A stretch of DNA of 51,721 nucleotides from UBA2239 sp050177075 (GCA_050177075.1 JBFXHL010000008.1:1-51721); one strand, 5' to 3'; numbered from the stretch's first letter, positions 35,414 to 43,729 are shown. Notes: generated by a model not told the origin, from the letters alone. Made by a program: numbers and translations.

Positions 35414-35429
35414 AGCAATAGCCATACCC
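35414..35429 (-). promoter_or_regulatory. Candidate sigma-54 promoter before the NifX-like gene
   Basis: The minus strand reads GGGTATGGCTATTGCT. It keeps the GG and GC doublets at the required spacing and the whole TTGCW element, matching 9 of 12 consensus positions. A start near 35402 would give a leader of about 70 bases. It is weak on its own but supported by the FisR-type regulator nearby. Confidence 0.4.
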
Positions 35430-35569
35430 ATAACACGAAGAACTGTAACAACAATGTGTTAGCATGAACCCATTTCCCGCCGCACCAACAAAACGAATAT
35501 TTTCTATGCCATTAATGGCAGCCATGACAGGGCAAAAACCGTAATAAATGACATGCCTGCTGCGCAAAC

Positions 35570-35597
35570 AAAAAAGCCCGGCACAGCGGCGCCGGGC
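35570..35597 (-). terminator. Rho-independent terminator of cydPABX
   Basis: GCCCGGC / GCCGGGC stem with a nine-base loop (35576-35597), followed on the minus strand by a run of T. It sits about 30 bases after the cydX stop. Confidence 0.88.
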
Positions 35598-35627
35598 AAA
35601 ACGTCTGGATGGACGTCAGGGAGGGAG

Positions 35628-35738
35628 CTATTTCATACCTTGCTCCTGTCGGCATTCCTGGGCTTCGAACCACATGGCGTTGACGACGGCGAGCAGGATG
35701 GCCATGGTGAGACCCAGGCCCCAAGCGAAATACCACAT
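35628..35738 (-). CDS. cydX: Cytochrome bd oxidase small subunit CydX
   Basis: A 36-residue single-helix protein starting MWYFAWGLGLTMAILLAVVN and continuing AMWFEAQE, the CydX signature. It stabilises the haem d-containing active site of CydAB. ATG 35738 has AAGGAG upstream. It lies 15 bases after cydB and ends the operon. The gene is shorter than usual ORF cut-offs. Confidence 0.92.
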   Translation of the reverse strand: MWYFAWGLGLTMAILLAVVNAMWFEAQECRQEQGMK

Positions 35739-35753
35739 AGGAATTCTCCTTTC

Positions 35754-36896
35754 TCAGTAAGCCGAATGGTCGTTGGCCTCCACGAACTGCGTGGTGACCT
35801 TGCCGGACATCACCTTGTAGCACCAAGCGGTGTAGCTGATGATAATGGGGGTGAAAATCAGCGCTGCGTAGAACATGATCTCCAGGGTCCGATGGCTGGA
35901 AACGGCATCCCACACCGTGAGACTGCTCCTCGGGTCGGAACTGGAAGGCATGATAAAGGGGAACATGGACACTCCGGCGGTGCCGATGACGCCCAGTTCC
36001 GCCACCGCGCTGGACCAAAAGGCCGCGACGGGCCGGTTGCTCCAGGCGAAAAGCAGCCCCAGCAGGCCGCCGATGAAGCCCAGGGCCGGCACCGCCACGG
36101 TGGCGGGATACTTGGCGTAGTTGGCCAGCCACGCGCCCGGGGCGACCGCCACCGTCTTATCCAAGGGATTGGGCAGCGCCGACGGGTCCACCGCCGAAGT
36201 GATCGTATAGCCGTCGATTCCCGACGCCACCCACAGACCGGCGGCGGCGAAAGCCACAACCATCAGGGCGCCGAAGATCAGGGAGGCGTTGCGTGCACGG
36301 GCATAGATATCTCCCTCGGTGCGGATCATCAGGTAGTTGGCTCCGTGAAAGGTGAGCATGGACAGGCTCACCACCCCGGCCAGCAGCGCGAAGGGATTGA
36401 GCAGACCGAAAAATCCGCCGGTGTAGACCGAGCGCAGGTCAGCCTCGAAGTGGAACGGCACCCCCTGCAGCAGGTTGCCGAAGGCCACGCCGAAAATCAG
36501 CGCCGGCACGGCGCCGCCCACGAACAGCCCCCAATCCCAGCTCTTCCGCCACAGCGGGTTGGCGATCTTGCTGCGGTAATCGAAACCCACCGGGCGGAAG
36601 AACAAAGCCCACAACACCGCCAGCATGGCGATATAGAAGCCCGAGAAGGCCGTGGCATAGACCAGGGGCCAGGCGGCGAAGATGGCGCCGCCGCCGGTGA
36701 TGAACCACACCTGGTTGCCGTCCCAGTGGGGGCCAACGGTGTTGATCACCACCCGCCGCTCGGTATCGGTCTTGCCGACGAAGGGCAGCAGCGTGCCCAC
36801 CCCCATGTCGTGGCCGTCCATGACGGCGAAGCCCAGCAACAGCACACCCACCAGGAGCCACCAGACAAGCTTCAGGATTTCATAGTCGATAATCAT
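35754..36896 (-). CDS. cydB: Cytochrome bd ubiquinol oxidase subunit II
   Basis: A 380-residue polytopic membrane protein. It begins IIDYEILKLVWWLLVGVLLLG and has GFAVMDGHDMGVG and the NTVGPHWDGNQVWFITGGGA motif typical of CydB. It pairs with CydA to form the quinol oxidase. ATG 36896 lies one base after the cydA stop, so the two are coupled. Confidence 0.96.
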   Translation of the reverse strand: MIIDYEILKLVWWLLVGVLLLGFAVMDGHDMGVGTLLPFVGKTDTERRVVINTVGPHWDGNQVWFITGGGAIFAAWPLVYATAFSGFYIAMLAVLWALFFRPVGFDYRSKIANPLWRKSWDWGLFVGGAVPALIFGVAFGNLLQGVPFHFEADLRSVYTGGFFGLLNPFALLAGVVSLSMLTFHGANYLMIRTEGDIYARARNASLIFGALMVVAFAAAGLWVASGIDGYTITSAVDPSALPNPLDKTVAVAPGAWLANYAKYPATVAVPALGFIGGLLGLLFAWSNRPVAAFWSSAVAELGVIGTAGVSMFPFIMPSSSDPRSSLTVWDAVSSHRTLEIMFYAALIFTPIIISYTAWCYKVMSGKVTTQFVEANDHSAY

Positions 36897-36897
36897 C

Positions 36898-38508
36898 TCA
36901 GTTCCCTTCCACGGATTTGATCGGAGCGGCCACGGCCGCCGCACTCAGGGGGCCGCCGCTGCCTTGCTCGCCGAAGTAGCGTCCGGTGCCAAGGGAGCCG
37001 GGGCCCCGGCGGGCGTACTTGAACATCAGGTACAGCTCGGTGACCAGCAAGCCGGTATAGAACAGGAAAAAGCCGCCAAGAGAGAAATAGAGGCTGCCCG
37101 CCGACAGGGTGGAAGTGGAAAGCCGGGTGGGCAGCACCCCGTAGATGGTCCACGGCTGACGGCCATACTCCGCCACGAACCACCCCAGCTCGGAAGCCAG
37201 CCATGGCAGCGGAATGAACCACAAGGCCCACTTCAGCAACCAGCGCTTCTCCTGAAAGGTGTTCTTGGCCGAATGGTAGAACGCCAGGCCGAACAACAGA
37301 AGGAAGGAGAAGCCCAGCAGCACCATCAGGCGGAAGGACCAGAACATGGGCGCCACCTTGGGCTGGCTGTCCCGGGCCGCCTGGCGGATCATTTCCGGCG
37401 TGGCCTGGCTTACGTCGGCGGTGTATTTCTTCAGCAGCAGGCCGTAACCCAGGTCGGCCTTGTTGGCATCGAACAGGGCTCTGGCTGCCTCGTCCTTGCC
37501 GTCCCGACGCAACCGCTCCAGGGCGCCCACGGCGACGGCGCCGCGCTTGATGCGCTCGGCGGCCCGCGCCTCCAACTCGTCCAACCCCGGCACCTGCTTG
37601 GTCACCGAGCGGGTGGCGATCAGGCCCAGGGCGTAGGGTATCCGCACTTCGGCCCGATTGGACCGGGTTTCCTCGTCGGGAATGGCGAAAAGCGTGAAAG
37701 GCGCGGGCGCCTCCTCGGTCTTCCACATGCCTTCCATGGCCGCCAGTTTGGTTTGCTGGTGTTCGGTGACGGCGTAGCCCGACTCGTCCCCGAGCACGAT
37801 CGCCGACAAGGCCGAAGCCAAGCCGAAGGCAGCGGCGATACGGAAAGAGCGCTTGGCGAACTCGATGTCCCGCCCCTTCAGCAGATACCAGGAACTGATG
37901 CCGAGGACGAACAGGGAGCCGGTGACATACCCCGCCGACACCGTATGGACGAATTTCGCCTGGGCGGCGGGATTGAACAGCAGATCGAAGAAGCTGGTCA
38001 TTTCCATGCGCATGGTGACGTAGGAGAACTCCGCCCCCACCGGGTTCTGCATCCAGCCGTTGGCGACGAGGATCCACAGTGCCGACAGGTTGGAACCGAT
38101 GGCGGTGAGGTAGGTCACCAGCAAATGCTGGCGCTTGGAAAGCCTGTCCCAGCCGAAGAAGAAGAGGCCGATGAAGGTGGATTCGAGAAAAAAGGCCATC
38201 AGCCCCTCGATGGCCAAGGGCGCGCCGAAAATGTCGCCGACGTAATGGGAGTAGTAGGCCCAGTTGGTACCGAACTCGAACTCCATGGTGATGCCGGTGG
38301 TGACGCCGAGGGCGAAATTGATGCCGAACAGCTTGCCCCAGAACTTCACCATGTCCTTGTAAATTTCCTTGCCGGTCATGACATAGACGGTCTCCATGAT
38401 GGCCAACAGGAAAGTAAGCCCCAGTGTCAGGGGCACAAACAGAAAGTGGTAGAACGCGGTGACGGCGAACTGCAACCGCGACAGATCGACGACTTCTTCG
38501 GTAATCAT
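36898..38508 (-). CDS. cydA: Cytochrome bd ubiquinol oxidase subunit I
   Basis: A 536-residue haem-bearing subunit that reduces oxygen with electrons from quinol. The N-terminus LSRLQFAVTAFYHFLFVPLT places haem ligand His21 as in E. coli His19; FVHTVSAGY and FWSFRLMVLLG hold the other ligands (His and Met). The Q-loop between helices is of the long type. Bd oxidases tolerate sulfide, unlike haem-copper oxidases, which fits the neighbouring sqr. It begins 15 bases after cydP. Confidence 0.96.
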   Translation of the reverse strand: MITEEVVDLSRLQFAVTAFYHFLFVPLTLGLTFLLAIMETVYVMTGKEIYKDMVKFWGKLFGINFALGVTTGITMEFEFGTNWAYYSHYVGDIFGAPLAIEGLMAFFLESTFIGLFFFGWDRLSKRQHLLVTYLTAIGSNLSALWILVANGWMQNPVGAEFSYVTMRMEMTSFFDLLFNPAAQAKFVHTVSAGYVTGSLFVLGISSWYLLKGRDIEFAKRSFRIAAAFGLASALSAIVLGDESGYAVTEHQQTKLAAMEGMWKTEEAPAPFTLFAIPDEETRSNRAEVRIPYALGLIATRSVTKQVPGLDELEARAAERIKRGAVAVGALERLRRDGKDEAARALFDANKADLGYGLLLKKYTADVSQATPEMIRQAARDSQPKVAPMFWSFRLMVLLGFSFLLLFGLAFYHSAKNTFQEKRWLLKWALWFIPLPWLASELGWFVAEYGRQPWTIYGVLPTRLSTSTLSAGSLYFSLGGFFLFYTGLLVTELYLMFKYARRGPGSLGTGRYFGEQGSGGPLSAAAVAAPIKSVEGN

Positions 38509-38523
38509 TTCGATTTCCTCTCC

Positions 38524-38724
38524 TTAAGGTTTTTCCTGCGCCACGGCAACGGGAGCGCGATGAAGCAGCGCCGTCTCCACCTTGACCGGTTCCATCCCCT
38601 TGGTCATGGAGGGGATAAGGGGCCGGCTGAAAAAGGCATACCAGATGACGAACAAAGCCACCGCCTTGACGGCGAGAAGCACGGCGATTTCCTTCGCCAA
38701 AGGGGACTCGGACAGCAGCTTCAT
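38524..38724 (-). CDS. cydP: Cytochrome bd accessory small protein CydP
   Basis: A 66-residue protein with one transmembrane helix (AVLLAVKAVALFVIWYAFF) after a short charged start (KLLSESPLAKEI), then a soluble end. This is the layout of CydP, found ahead of cydAB in many betaproteobacteria. ATG 38724 starts the family homology. It is the first gene of the operon, about 48 bases from the predicted sigma-54 start site. Confidence 0.8.
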   Translation of the reverse strand: MKLLSESPLAKEIAVLLAVKAVALFVIWYAFFSRPLIPSMTKGMEPVKVETALLHRAPVAVAQEKP

Positions 38725-38782
38725 GGCACTCCTTCCACCCGCGCAGCAACCAACCGCCAACCACGGCGGGACGGCCCTTTTT

Positions 38783-38798
38783 TGCAACATCCATGCCA
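38783..38798 (-). promoter_or_regulatory. Sigma-54 promoter of cydPABX
   Basis: The minus strand reads TGGCATGGATGTTGCA, matching 11 of 12 defined positions of the sigma-54 consensus, with GG and GC doublets in register. The start would be near 38772, about 48 bases before the cydP ATG. The divergent gene encodes a sigma-54 activator. Upstream, CGGAA and TTCCG (around 38909-38935) form a spaced inverted repeat that could bind it. Confidence 0.82.
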
Positions 38799-39002
38799 CT
38801 CACCGCAAACGCCTGAATCGAAACAATTAACAAAAGCCTCAACGATCCCTAAGTCACTAAATCAGCGTGCGAAAATACACCGCTGCCCCATTTCCCCGGG
38901 CGGAATAGCACAAGGGACCGTTCCGGGAGAAAAAACACCAACTGCCAAAAGTGACAGCCGCCACCTGCCGACTGTAAAATGAGACATATTACTGGAGGCC
39001 TT

Positions 39003-40298
39003 ATGGACACCCCCCCGCTACCGGACAGCCTGGAATTGCTCAACGCCCTCCCCGAGCCCCGGGTGCTCATCGGCCCCGATTACCGGGTGGTCGCCGTAAA
39101 CGACGCTTACCGCAAGCAGTTCAGCGGCGGCGCGGCAATCGAAGGGCGTTTCTGCTACGAAGTCTCCCATCGCTACACCACCCCCTGCGACCAGGCGGGA
39201 GAATACTGCCCCCTGCGGGATTGCATGGACAGCGGCGAATCCCACCGGGTGCTGCACGTCCACTACACCGCCGCCGGCCAGGAGCACGTGGAAGTGGAAG
39301 TCGCGCCGGTGACCGGCAGCCCCTTCTTCCTGGAGACTATGCGCACCCTGCGCCACGCCCGCTCCGGCGCGCGAGGACGGGAAATGGTGGGCTACTCCCG
39401 CCCCTTCAACCGCATGCTGGAGCTGGCCAAGCGGGTGGCGGAGCGGGAAACCTCGGTGCTGCTGCTGGGGGAATCGGGCACCGGCAAGGAGCTGATGGCC
39501 CAGGCCATCCACGACATGAGCCCGCGCAGCGAGGCACCTTTCGTGGTGGTGGAGTGCTCCGGCCTCACCGAATCCCTGTTCGAGAGCGAGCTGTTCGGCT
39601 ACGAGAAAGGCGCCTTCACCGGCGCCATCGGGCGCAAGGTGGGCCTAGTGGAAGCCGTCCAGGGCGGCACCCTGTTCCTGGACGAAGTGGGGGACATCCC
39701 CCCGGCTCTCCAGGTCAAGCTGCTGCGCCTGCTGGAAGCGGGCACTTACCGTCGGGTGGGCGGACTGGAGCCCCTGCGGGCGGATTTCCGCCTCATCGCC
39801 GCCACCCACCGGGACCTGGGGAAAATGGTGAGGGAAGGAAGTTTCCGCCGGGACCTCTATTACCGCATCAACGTCTTCCCCATCCGCCTCCCCCCCCTGC
39901 GGGAACGGCCCGAGGACCTGCCGCTGCTGGCGGAACGCCTCCTGGCCCGCCTCGGCGCCAGCCGCCACGTCACCCTCAGTCCCGAGGCCCTGGACTGCCT
40001 CGCCGCCCACGATTTTCCCGGTAACGTGCGGGAGCTGCGCAACATCCTCGAACACGCCCTGATCCTGGCCGACAGCTCGGTCATCCAGCCCCGGCACTTC
40101 CCCCCCGGCGTCGGCACCGACCCCCGGCCCGGCCCGGCCGCCCCCGCGCCGGACTTCGCCGACATCGTGCCCCTGGAAAGCCTGGAGAAACGCTACCTCG
40201 CCTGGGCGGAAAAAAGCTTCCCCGGCGACCGCAGGGCCCTGGCGGAGAAGCTCGGCCTCAGCGAGCGCACCCTGTACCGCAAACTGCGGGACCTGTAG
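39003..40298 (+). CDS. fisR: FisR-like sigma-54 activator with sulfane-sulfur-type cysteines
   Basis: A 431-residue enhancer-binding protein. The N-terminal PAS-like domain has cysteines at 51, 62, 69 and 74; C51, C62 and C69 have the same spacing (11 and 7) as C53, C64 and C71 of Cupriavidus FisR, which senses sulfane sulfur and activates sqr genes. The AAA+ domain follows (GESGTGKE, intact GAFTGA, GGTLFLDEVGDI) and a Fis-type helix-turn-helix ends it (AEKLGLSERTLYRKL). ATG 39003 has GGAGG upstream. It is divergent from cydPABX with a sigma-54 promoter between, and two genes from sqr. The symbol rests on the cysteine pattern and context. Confidence 0.82.
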   Translation: MDTPPLPDSLELLNALPEPRVLIGPDYRVVAVNDAYRKQFSGGAAIEGRFCYEVSHRYTTPCDQAGEYCPLRDCMDSGESHRVLHVHYTAAGQEHVEVEVAPVTGSPFFLETMRTLRHARSGARGREMVGYSRPFNRMLELAKRVAERETSVLLLGESGTGKELMAQAIHDMSPRSEAPFVVVECSGLTESLFESELFGYEKGAFTGAIGRKVGLVEAVQGGTLFLDEVGDIPPALQVKLLRLLEAGTYRRVGGLEPLRADFRLIAATHRDLGKMVREGSFRRDLYYRINVFPIRLPPLRERPEDLPLLAERLLARLGASRHVTLSPEALDCLAAHDFPGNVRELRNILEHALILADSSVIQPRHFPPGVGTDPRPGPAAPAPDFADIVPLESLEKRYLAWAEKSFPGDRRALAEKLGLSERTLYRKLRDL

Positions 40299-40303
40299 CA
40301 AAG

Positions 40304-40334
40304 AAAAAACCCCTTCCCAGCGCGGAAAGGGGTT
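40304..40334. terminator. Terminator between fisR and the convergent metY-like gene
   Basis: AACCCCTT / AAGGGGTT stem with a loop of about ten bases; a T-run follows on the minus strand. It is best placed to end the metY-like transcript and may also end fisR. Confidence 0.8.
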
Positions 40335-40354
40335 CGGGAGGGCGAGCCGCGCTG

Positions 40355-41629
40355 TCAGCCCGCCGCGTCCAGGGCCTGGCTGATGTCGGCGAGGATGTCG
40401 TCGATATGCTCGATGCCGATGGACAGGCGCACCATGTCCTCCGACACCCCCGCCTTCTCCAGCTCCGCCGGCGACAACTGGCGGTGGGTGGTGGTGGCGG
40501 GATGACAGGCCAGGGACTTGGCGTCACCGATGTTCACCAGGCGCACGATCAGCTTCAGGGCGTCGATGAACTTGGCGCCCGCTTCCCGGCCGCCCTTGAT
40601 GCCGAAGGACATAATGGAGGACGCCCGGCCGCCCATGTACTTGTCCACCAGGGGCTTGCTCGGGTTGTCCGCCAGGCCGGCGTACTGCACCCAATTCACC
40701 TTGGGGTGGTTCTTGAGGAACTCCGCCGCCTTCATGGCATTGTCGCAATGGCGGTCCATGCGCACCGGCAGGGTTTCGATGCCCTGCAGAATCTGGAAGC
40801 TGTTGAAGGGGGAGATGGCCGCGCCCATGTTGCGCAGGGGCACCACCCGCGCCCGGGCGATGTAAGCCGCCTCGCCGAAGGTCTCGGTGTAGGTCACGCC
40901 GTGGTAGGACACGTCGGGCTCGTTGAGGCGGCGGAAGCGGGATTTGTGCTCCGCCCAGGGAAACTTGCCGGAATCGACGATGGCGCCGCCGATACTGGTG
41001 CCGTGGCCGCCCATGTACTTGGTCAGGGCGTGGACCACGATGTCCGCGCCGTGCTCGAAGGGCCGGCACAGGTAGGGGGTCGGCACGGTGTTGTCCACGA
41101 TCAGGGGGATGCCGTGGGCATGGGCGATCTCCGCCAGGGCGCCGAAATCCACCACGTTGCCCAGGGGGTTGCCGATAGATTCGCAGTAGATGGCCTTGGT
41201 CTTGGCGTCGATCAGGCGCTCGAAGCTCTTCGGGTCGCGGTAGTCGGCGAAGCGGACCTCGATGGCGTACTGGGGCAGGGTGTGGGCGAACAGGTTGTAG
41301 GTGCCGCCGTAGAGGGTGCTGGTGGTGACGATATTGTCCCCCGCCTCGGCGATGGTGAGGATGGCGTAGGTGATCGCCGCCATGCCGGAAGCCAGGGCCA
41401 GGGCCCCCACCCCGCCCTCCATGGCCGCCACCCGCTGCTCCAGAACCGCGCTGGTGGGGTTCATGATGCGGGTGTAGATGTTGCCCGCCACCTTGAGGTC
41501 GAACAGGTCGGCGCCGTGCTGGGTATCGTCGAAGGAATAGGAAGTCGTCTGGTAAATGGGCACCGCCACCGCGTGGGTGGTGGGCTTGGGGCTGTAACCG
41601 CCGTGGACGGCGATGGTTTCGATTTTCAT
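40355..41629 (-). CDS. metY: O-acetylhomoserine sulfhydrylase-type PLP enzyme
   Basis: A 424-residue Cys/Met-metabolism PLP enzyme. The N-terminal PLP/substrate motifs are QTTSYSF and NIYTRIMNPT; the lysine that binds PLP is in HALTKYMGGHGTSIGG; the end has RLSIGIEHIDDI. Length and the insertion before the C-terminal domain favour O-acetylhomoserine aminocarboxypropyltransferase (direct sulfide incorporation into homocysteine) over cystathionine enzymes. It would use the same sulfide pool as sqr. ATG 41629 has GAGGGAGA upstream. Confidence 0.88.
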   Translation of the reverse strand: MKIETIAVHGGYSPKPTTHAVAVPIYQTTSYSFDDTQHGADLFDLKVAGNIYTRIMNPTSAVLEQRVAAMEGGVGALALASGMAAITYAILTIAEAGDNIVTTSTLYGGTYNLFAHTLPQYAIEVRFADYRDPKSFERLIDAKTKAIYCESIGNPLGNVVDFGALAEIAHAHGIPLIVDNTVPTPYLCRPFEHGADIVVHALTKYMGGHGTSIGGAIVDSGKFPWAEHKSRFRRLNEPDVSYHGVTYTETFGEAAYIARARVVPLRNMGAAISPFNSFQILQGIETLPVRMDRHCDNAMKAAEFLKNHPKVNWVQYAGLADNPSKPLVDKYMGGRASSIMSFGIKGGREAGAKFIDALKLIVRLVNIGDAKSLACHPATTTHRQLSPAELEKAGVSEDMVRLSIGIEHIDDILADISQALDAAG

Positions 41630-41671
41630 GGTCTCCCTCTTGTTCCTTTTGGTGTTGTCTCGCAAGGGGCA

Positions 41672-41700
41672 ATTATCGGCCAACGGTCAGCCCTTGTCAC
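41672..41700 (-). promoter_or_regulatory. Sigma-70 promoter of the metY-like gene
   Basis: On the minus strand, GTGACA (41700-41695), 17 bases, then GATAAT (41677-41672). The start would lie near 41665, giving a leader of about 36 bases. The leader is too short for a SAM riboswitch. Confidence 0.6.
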
Positions 41701-41720
41701 GGCGGCCCCCGCTGGCCTAC

Positions 41721-41752
41721 GATTCCGCACGGGCTTCGGCCCGTAGCGGATC
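41721..41752. repeat. Imperfect palindrome with TTCG loop
   Basis: Two 14-base arms with one bulge each (around ACGGGC-TTCG-GCCCGT) flank a TTCG tetraloop. It lies in the 190 bases between metY and the glycosylase gene and is not followed by a T-run, so it looks more like a REP-type element than a terminator. Confidence 0.5.
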
Positions 41753-41818
41753 GGAGTCCCTATAGGATGGGAAAGCGGAATACGCGCCCTGCCCGCCAAA
41801 GGGGTTAGAATCCCCTCC

Positions 41819-42436
41819 ATGACCCCCGCCTACTGGAACCAAGCCTCCGACGAACTGGCCCAACGCGACGCGACCCTGGCCCCCCTCATCGCCCGCCACC
41901 GCCACGAGAGCCTGAAAAGCCGCGGCGACCCCTTCGCCACCCTGGCCCGCTCCATCGTCGGCCAGCAGATTTCCGTCAAGGCCTCCGAGAGCGTGTGGCA
42001 GCGCTTCCTCGCCGCCCTCCCCGCCCCCACCCCCGAGGCCGTGGCCGCCGCCGCGCCGGAAGCGCTGCGGGCCTGCGGTCTGTCCCAGCGCAAGGTGGAA
42101 TACATCCGCGACCTGGCCGGCCACTTCCGCGAAGGCCGCATCCACCCCGCCAAGTGGACCGCCATGGACGACGAGGCCATCATCGCCGAACTCACCGACG
42201 TGCGCGGCATCGGCCGCTGGACGGCGGAAATGTTCCTGATCTTCAACCTGATGCGCCCCGACGTCCTGCCCCTGGACGACATCGGCCTCCAGCGGGCCAT
42301 GGCGCTGCACTACAACGGCGGAGAAGCGCTACCAAGGAAGGAACTGCGGGCCATCGGGGAAAGCTGGCGGCCCTGGCGCTCGGTGGCGACGTGGTACTTG
42401 TGGCGGGCACTGGACCCGGAGCCGGTGGAGTATTAG
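41819..42436 (+). CDS. DNA-3-methyladenine glycosylase 2-type (AlkA-like)
   Basis: A 205-residue HhH-GPD base-excision glycosylase that removes alkylated bases from DNA. The conserved SIVGQQISVKASESVWQRF stretch is followed by the hairpin LTDVRGIGRWTAEMFLIF and catalytic Asp in VLPLDDIGLQ; the C-terminal WRPWRSVATWYLWR motif is typical. It lacks an Ada-type N-terminal domain. It converges with the exonuclease gene. Confidence 0.93.
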   Translation: MTPAYWNQASDELAQRDATLAPLIARHRHESLKSRGDPFATLARSIVGQQISVKASESVWQRFLAALPAPTPEAVAAAAPEALRACGLSQRKVEYIRDLAGHFREGRIHPAKWTAMDDEAIIAELTDVRGIGRWTAEMFLIFNLMRPDVLPLDDIGLQRAMALHYNGGEALPRKELRAIGESWRPWRSVATWYLWRALDPEPVEY

Positions 42437-42455
42437 GTATGGCAGGGCATGCGCC

Positions 42456-43070
42456 CTAGACCCGCCCCCGCCAATGCTCGACACACTTCTCCAGCTCCCG
42501 CCGCGACACCCCCTGAATAGCCCGAAGCAGGTCGTGGCTCACTTCCTCCAGGTCGAAACGCCGCCGCAGTTCCTCCTCCATCCTTAGCAGCAGGTTGGCG
42601 GTCATTTCCGCGTCCGCCAGGGCCCGGTGGAAGCGGCCTGCCACGGGCACCTTCGTATATTCCACCAGGGTGCCGAGCTTGTGGTTGGGGGCGTCGGGGA
42701 AAATGCGCCGTGCGAGGAGCAGGGAGCAGGCGAATTCCTGCTGGCGCGACAGGCCCGCCCGGGCCAGCTCGTCGTCCCAGAACTTGCGGTCGAAGGCGGC
42801 GTTGTGGGCCGCCAGGGGATGGGCGCCGACGAATTCGGCCACTTCCCCCATCACCTGTTCCGCCGGCGGGGCGCGGCGCACCATGGCGTTGCTGATGCCG
42901 GTGAGTTCTTCGATGAAGGGCGGGATGTAGGCCCCGGCGTTCATCAGGCTCTGGTAGCGGTCCACGATGACACCGTCCCGTACCAGCACGGCGGCGATTT
43001 CCGTCGCCCGGGCGCCGTGTTCGGGGGACATGCCGGTGGTTTCGAAGTCGATGACGGCCAGGATTTCCAT
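42456..43070 (-). CDS. DnaQ-like 3'-5' exonuclease
   Basis: A 204-residue DEDDh-type exonuclease: ExoI motif VIDFETTGMSPEHG, ExoII AAHNAAFDRKF and ExoIII FHRALADAEMTANLL. The length and N-terminus fit small epsilon-like exonucleases rather than the replicative DnaQ itself. ATG 43070 is chosen since the fold starts two residues later; GGAAGC lies upstream. Confidence 0.9.
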   Translation of the reverse strand: MEILAVIDFETTGMSPEHGARATEIAAVLVRDGVIVDRYQSLMNAGAYIPPFIEELTGISNAMVRRAPPAEQVMGEVAEFVGAHPLAAHNAAFDRKFWDDELARAGLSRQQEFACSLLLARRIFPDAPNHKLGTLVEYTKVPVAGRFHRALADAEMTANLLLRMEEELRRRFDLEEVSHDLLRAIQGVSRRELEKCVEHWRGRV

Positions 43071-43158
43071 AAGCTTCCGCCACGATACCACCGGCAACGC
43101 CCAGCGGGACAGATTATTCGCGCCGCGGCCGGGCGACGTCCCCGTGCCCCGGACACGC

Positions 43159-43173
43159 TACGATTTGATACAA
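43159..43173 (+). repeat. 15-base shared motif, copy 1 (TACGATTTGATACAA)
   Basis: Lies 86 bases before the unknown gene at 43259 and reads toward it. It overlaps a perfect 12-base palindrome, ACAAAATTTTGT, at 43170-43181. An identical copy lies at 45996-46010 on the minus strand, before the EF-hand gene and again reading toward its gene. It probably marks a shared regulator or promoter type. Confidence 0.6.
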
Positions 43174-43258
43174 AATTTTGTTCCCGAAAACGGTCCGTTG
43201 TCAGGAACCTGTCAGGTGGCCCGCCCAGAATGAAAGCGTAATCCCTGGAGCGTCCATC

Positions 43259-43729
43259 ATGACCACCGTCTCTTCCATCCTGCCGGCGATTCCTGCCGCG
43301 ACGAGCAGCGCCGCCCCCGCATCGGCAACGGCGCAGCCGCCGGCCACGCCCACGTTCGGCATGGTCCAGGATTCGGTTTCCCTTTCGACCGAGGCGGGCG
43401 TGCTGGCCGCCCTGGGGGGAAGCTCCTCCACCTACACGGCGACCGGTTTGCTGAACAGCATGGCCGCGGCGGGAACCCTGCAGGGCAGCCCCCTTTCTGC
43501 CGGCGGCCAGGACCCCCAGACCGTGGCGCAGGACACCACCGACCAGGGCGTGGTCGGCACTCTCTCCGCCGACCCTTCCCTGGCGGGGGTGTACAACGCC
43601 TCCGGGGTGCTCCAGGCCTTGCCGACGGATGTGAATTCCAACTGGGCGACGGTGCTGCAGAGCACGCCGTCCCTGACCGGCGTCGTGACGCAGGATTCCC
43701 TGGACCAGGGCATCGTCGCCACCCTGTAA
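43259..43729 (+). CDS. Unknown Ala/Ser/Thr-rich protein with internal repeats
   Basis: I do not recognise this 156-residue protein. It is low in charge and has no clear signal peptide. The middle has a DSVSLSTEA stretch reminiscent of flagellar export-type proteins. The second half contains a repeated unit: VAQDTTDQGVVGTL and VTQDSLDQGIVATL are separated by about 50 residues, with SADPSLAGV and QSTPSLTGV between. It ends 15 bases before the flagellin-like gene and is likely co-transcribed with it. ATG 43259 is inferred; a longer reading is possible. Confidence 0.7.
   Translation: MTTVSSILPAIPAATSSAAPASATAQPPATPTFGMVQDSVSLSTEAGVLAALGGSSSTYTATGLLNSMAAAGTLQGSPLSAGGQDPQTVAQDTTDQGVVGTLSADPSLAGVYNASGVLQALPTDVNSNWATVLQSTPSLTGVVTQDSLDQGIVATL

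Larger units (their letters stand above)
35331..35627. other. Non-coding interval between the NifX-like gene and cydX
   Basis: About 300 bases with no convincing gene. It contains the candidate sigma-54 promoter (35414-35429) for the NifX-like gene and, at its right end, the terminator of the cyd operon (35570-35597). The middle is AT-richer than the surroundings and may carry further operator sites. Confidence 0.5.

Noticed and set aside
35331..35567. An N-terminal extension of the NifX-like protein
   Set aside because: The extension is Cys/Tyr-rich with no family match, and the ATG at 35330 has a good GGAG site and begins the family homology.
41640..41720. A possible SAM riboswitch before the metY-like gene
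   Set aside because: The paired CAAGGGC and GCCCCTTG arms overlap a good sigma-70 promoter, and the predicted leader is only about 36 bases.
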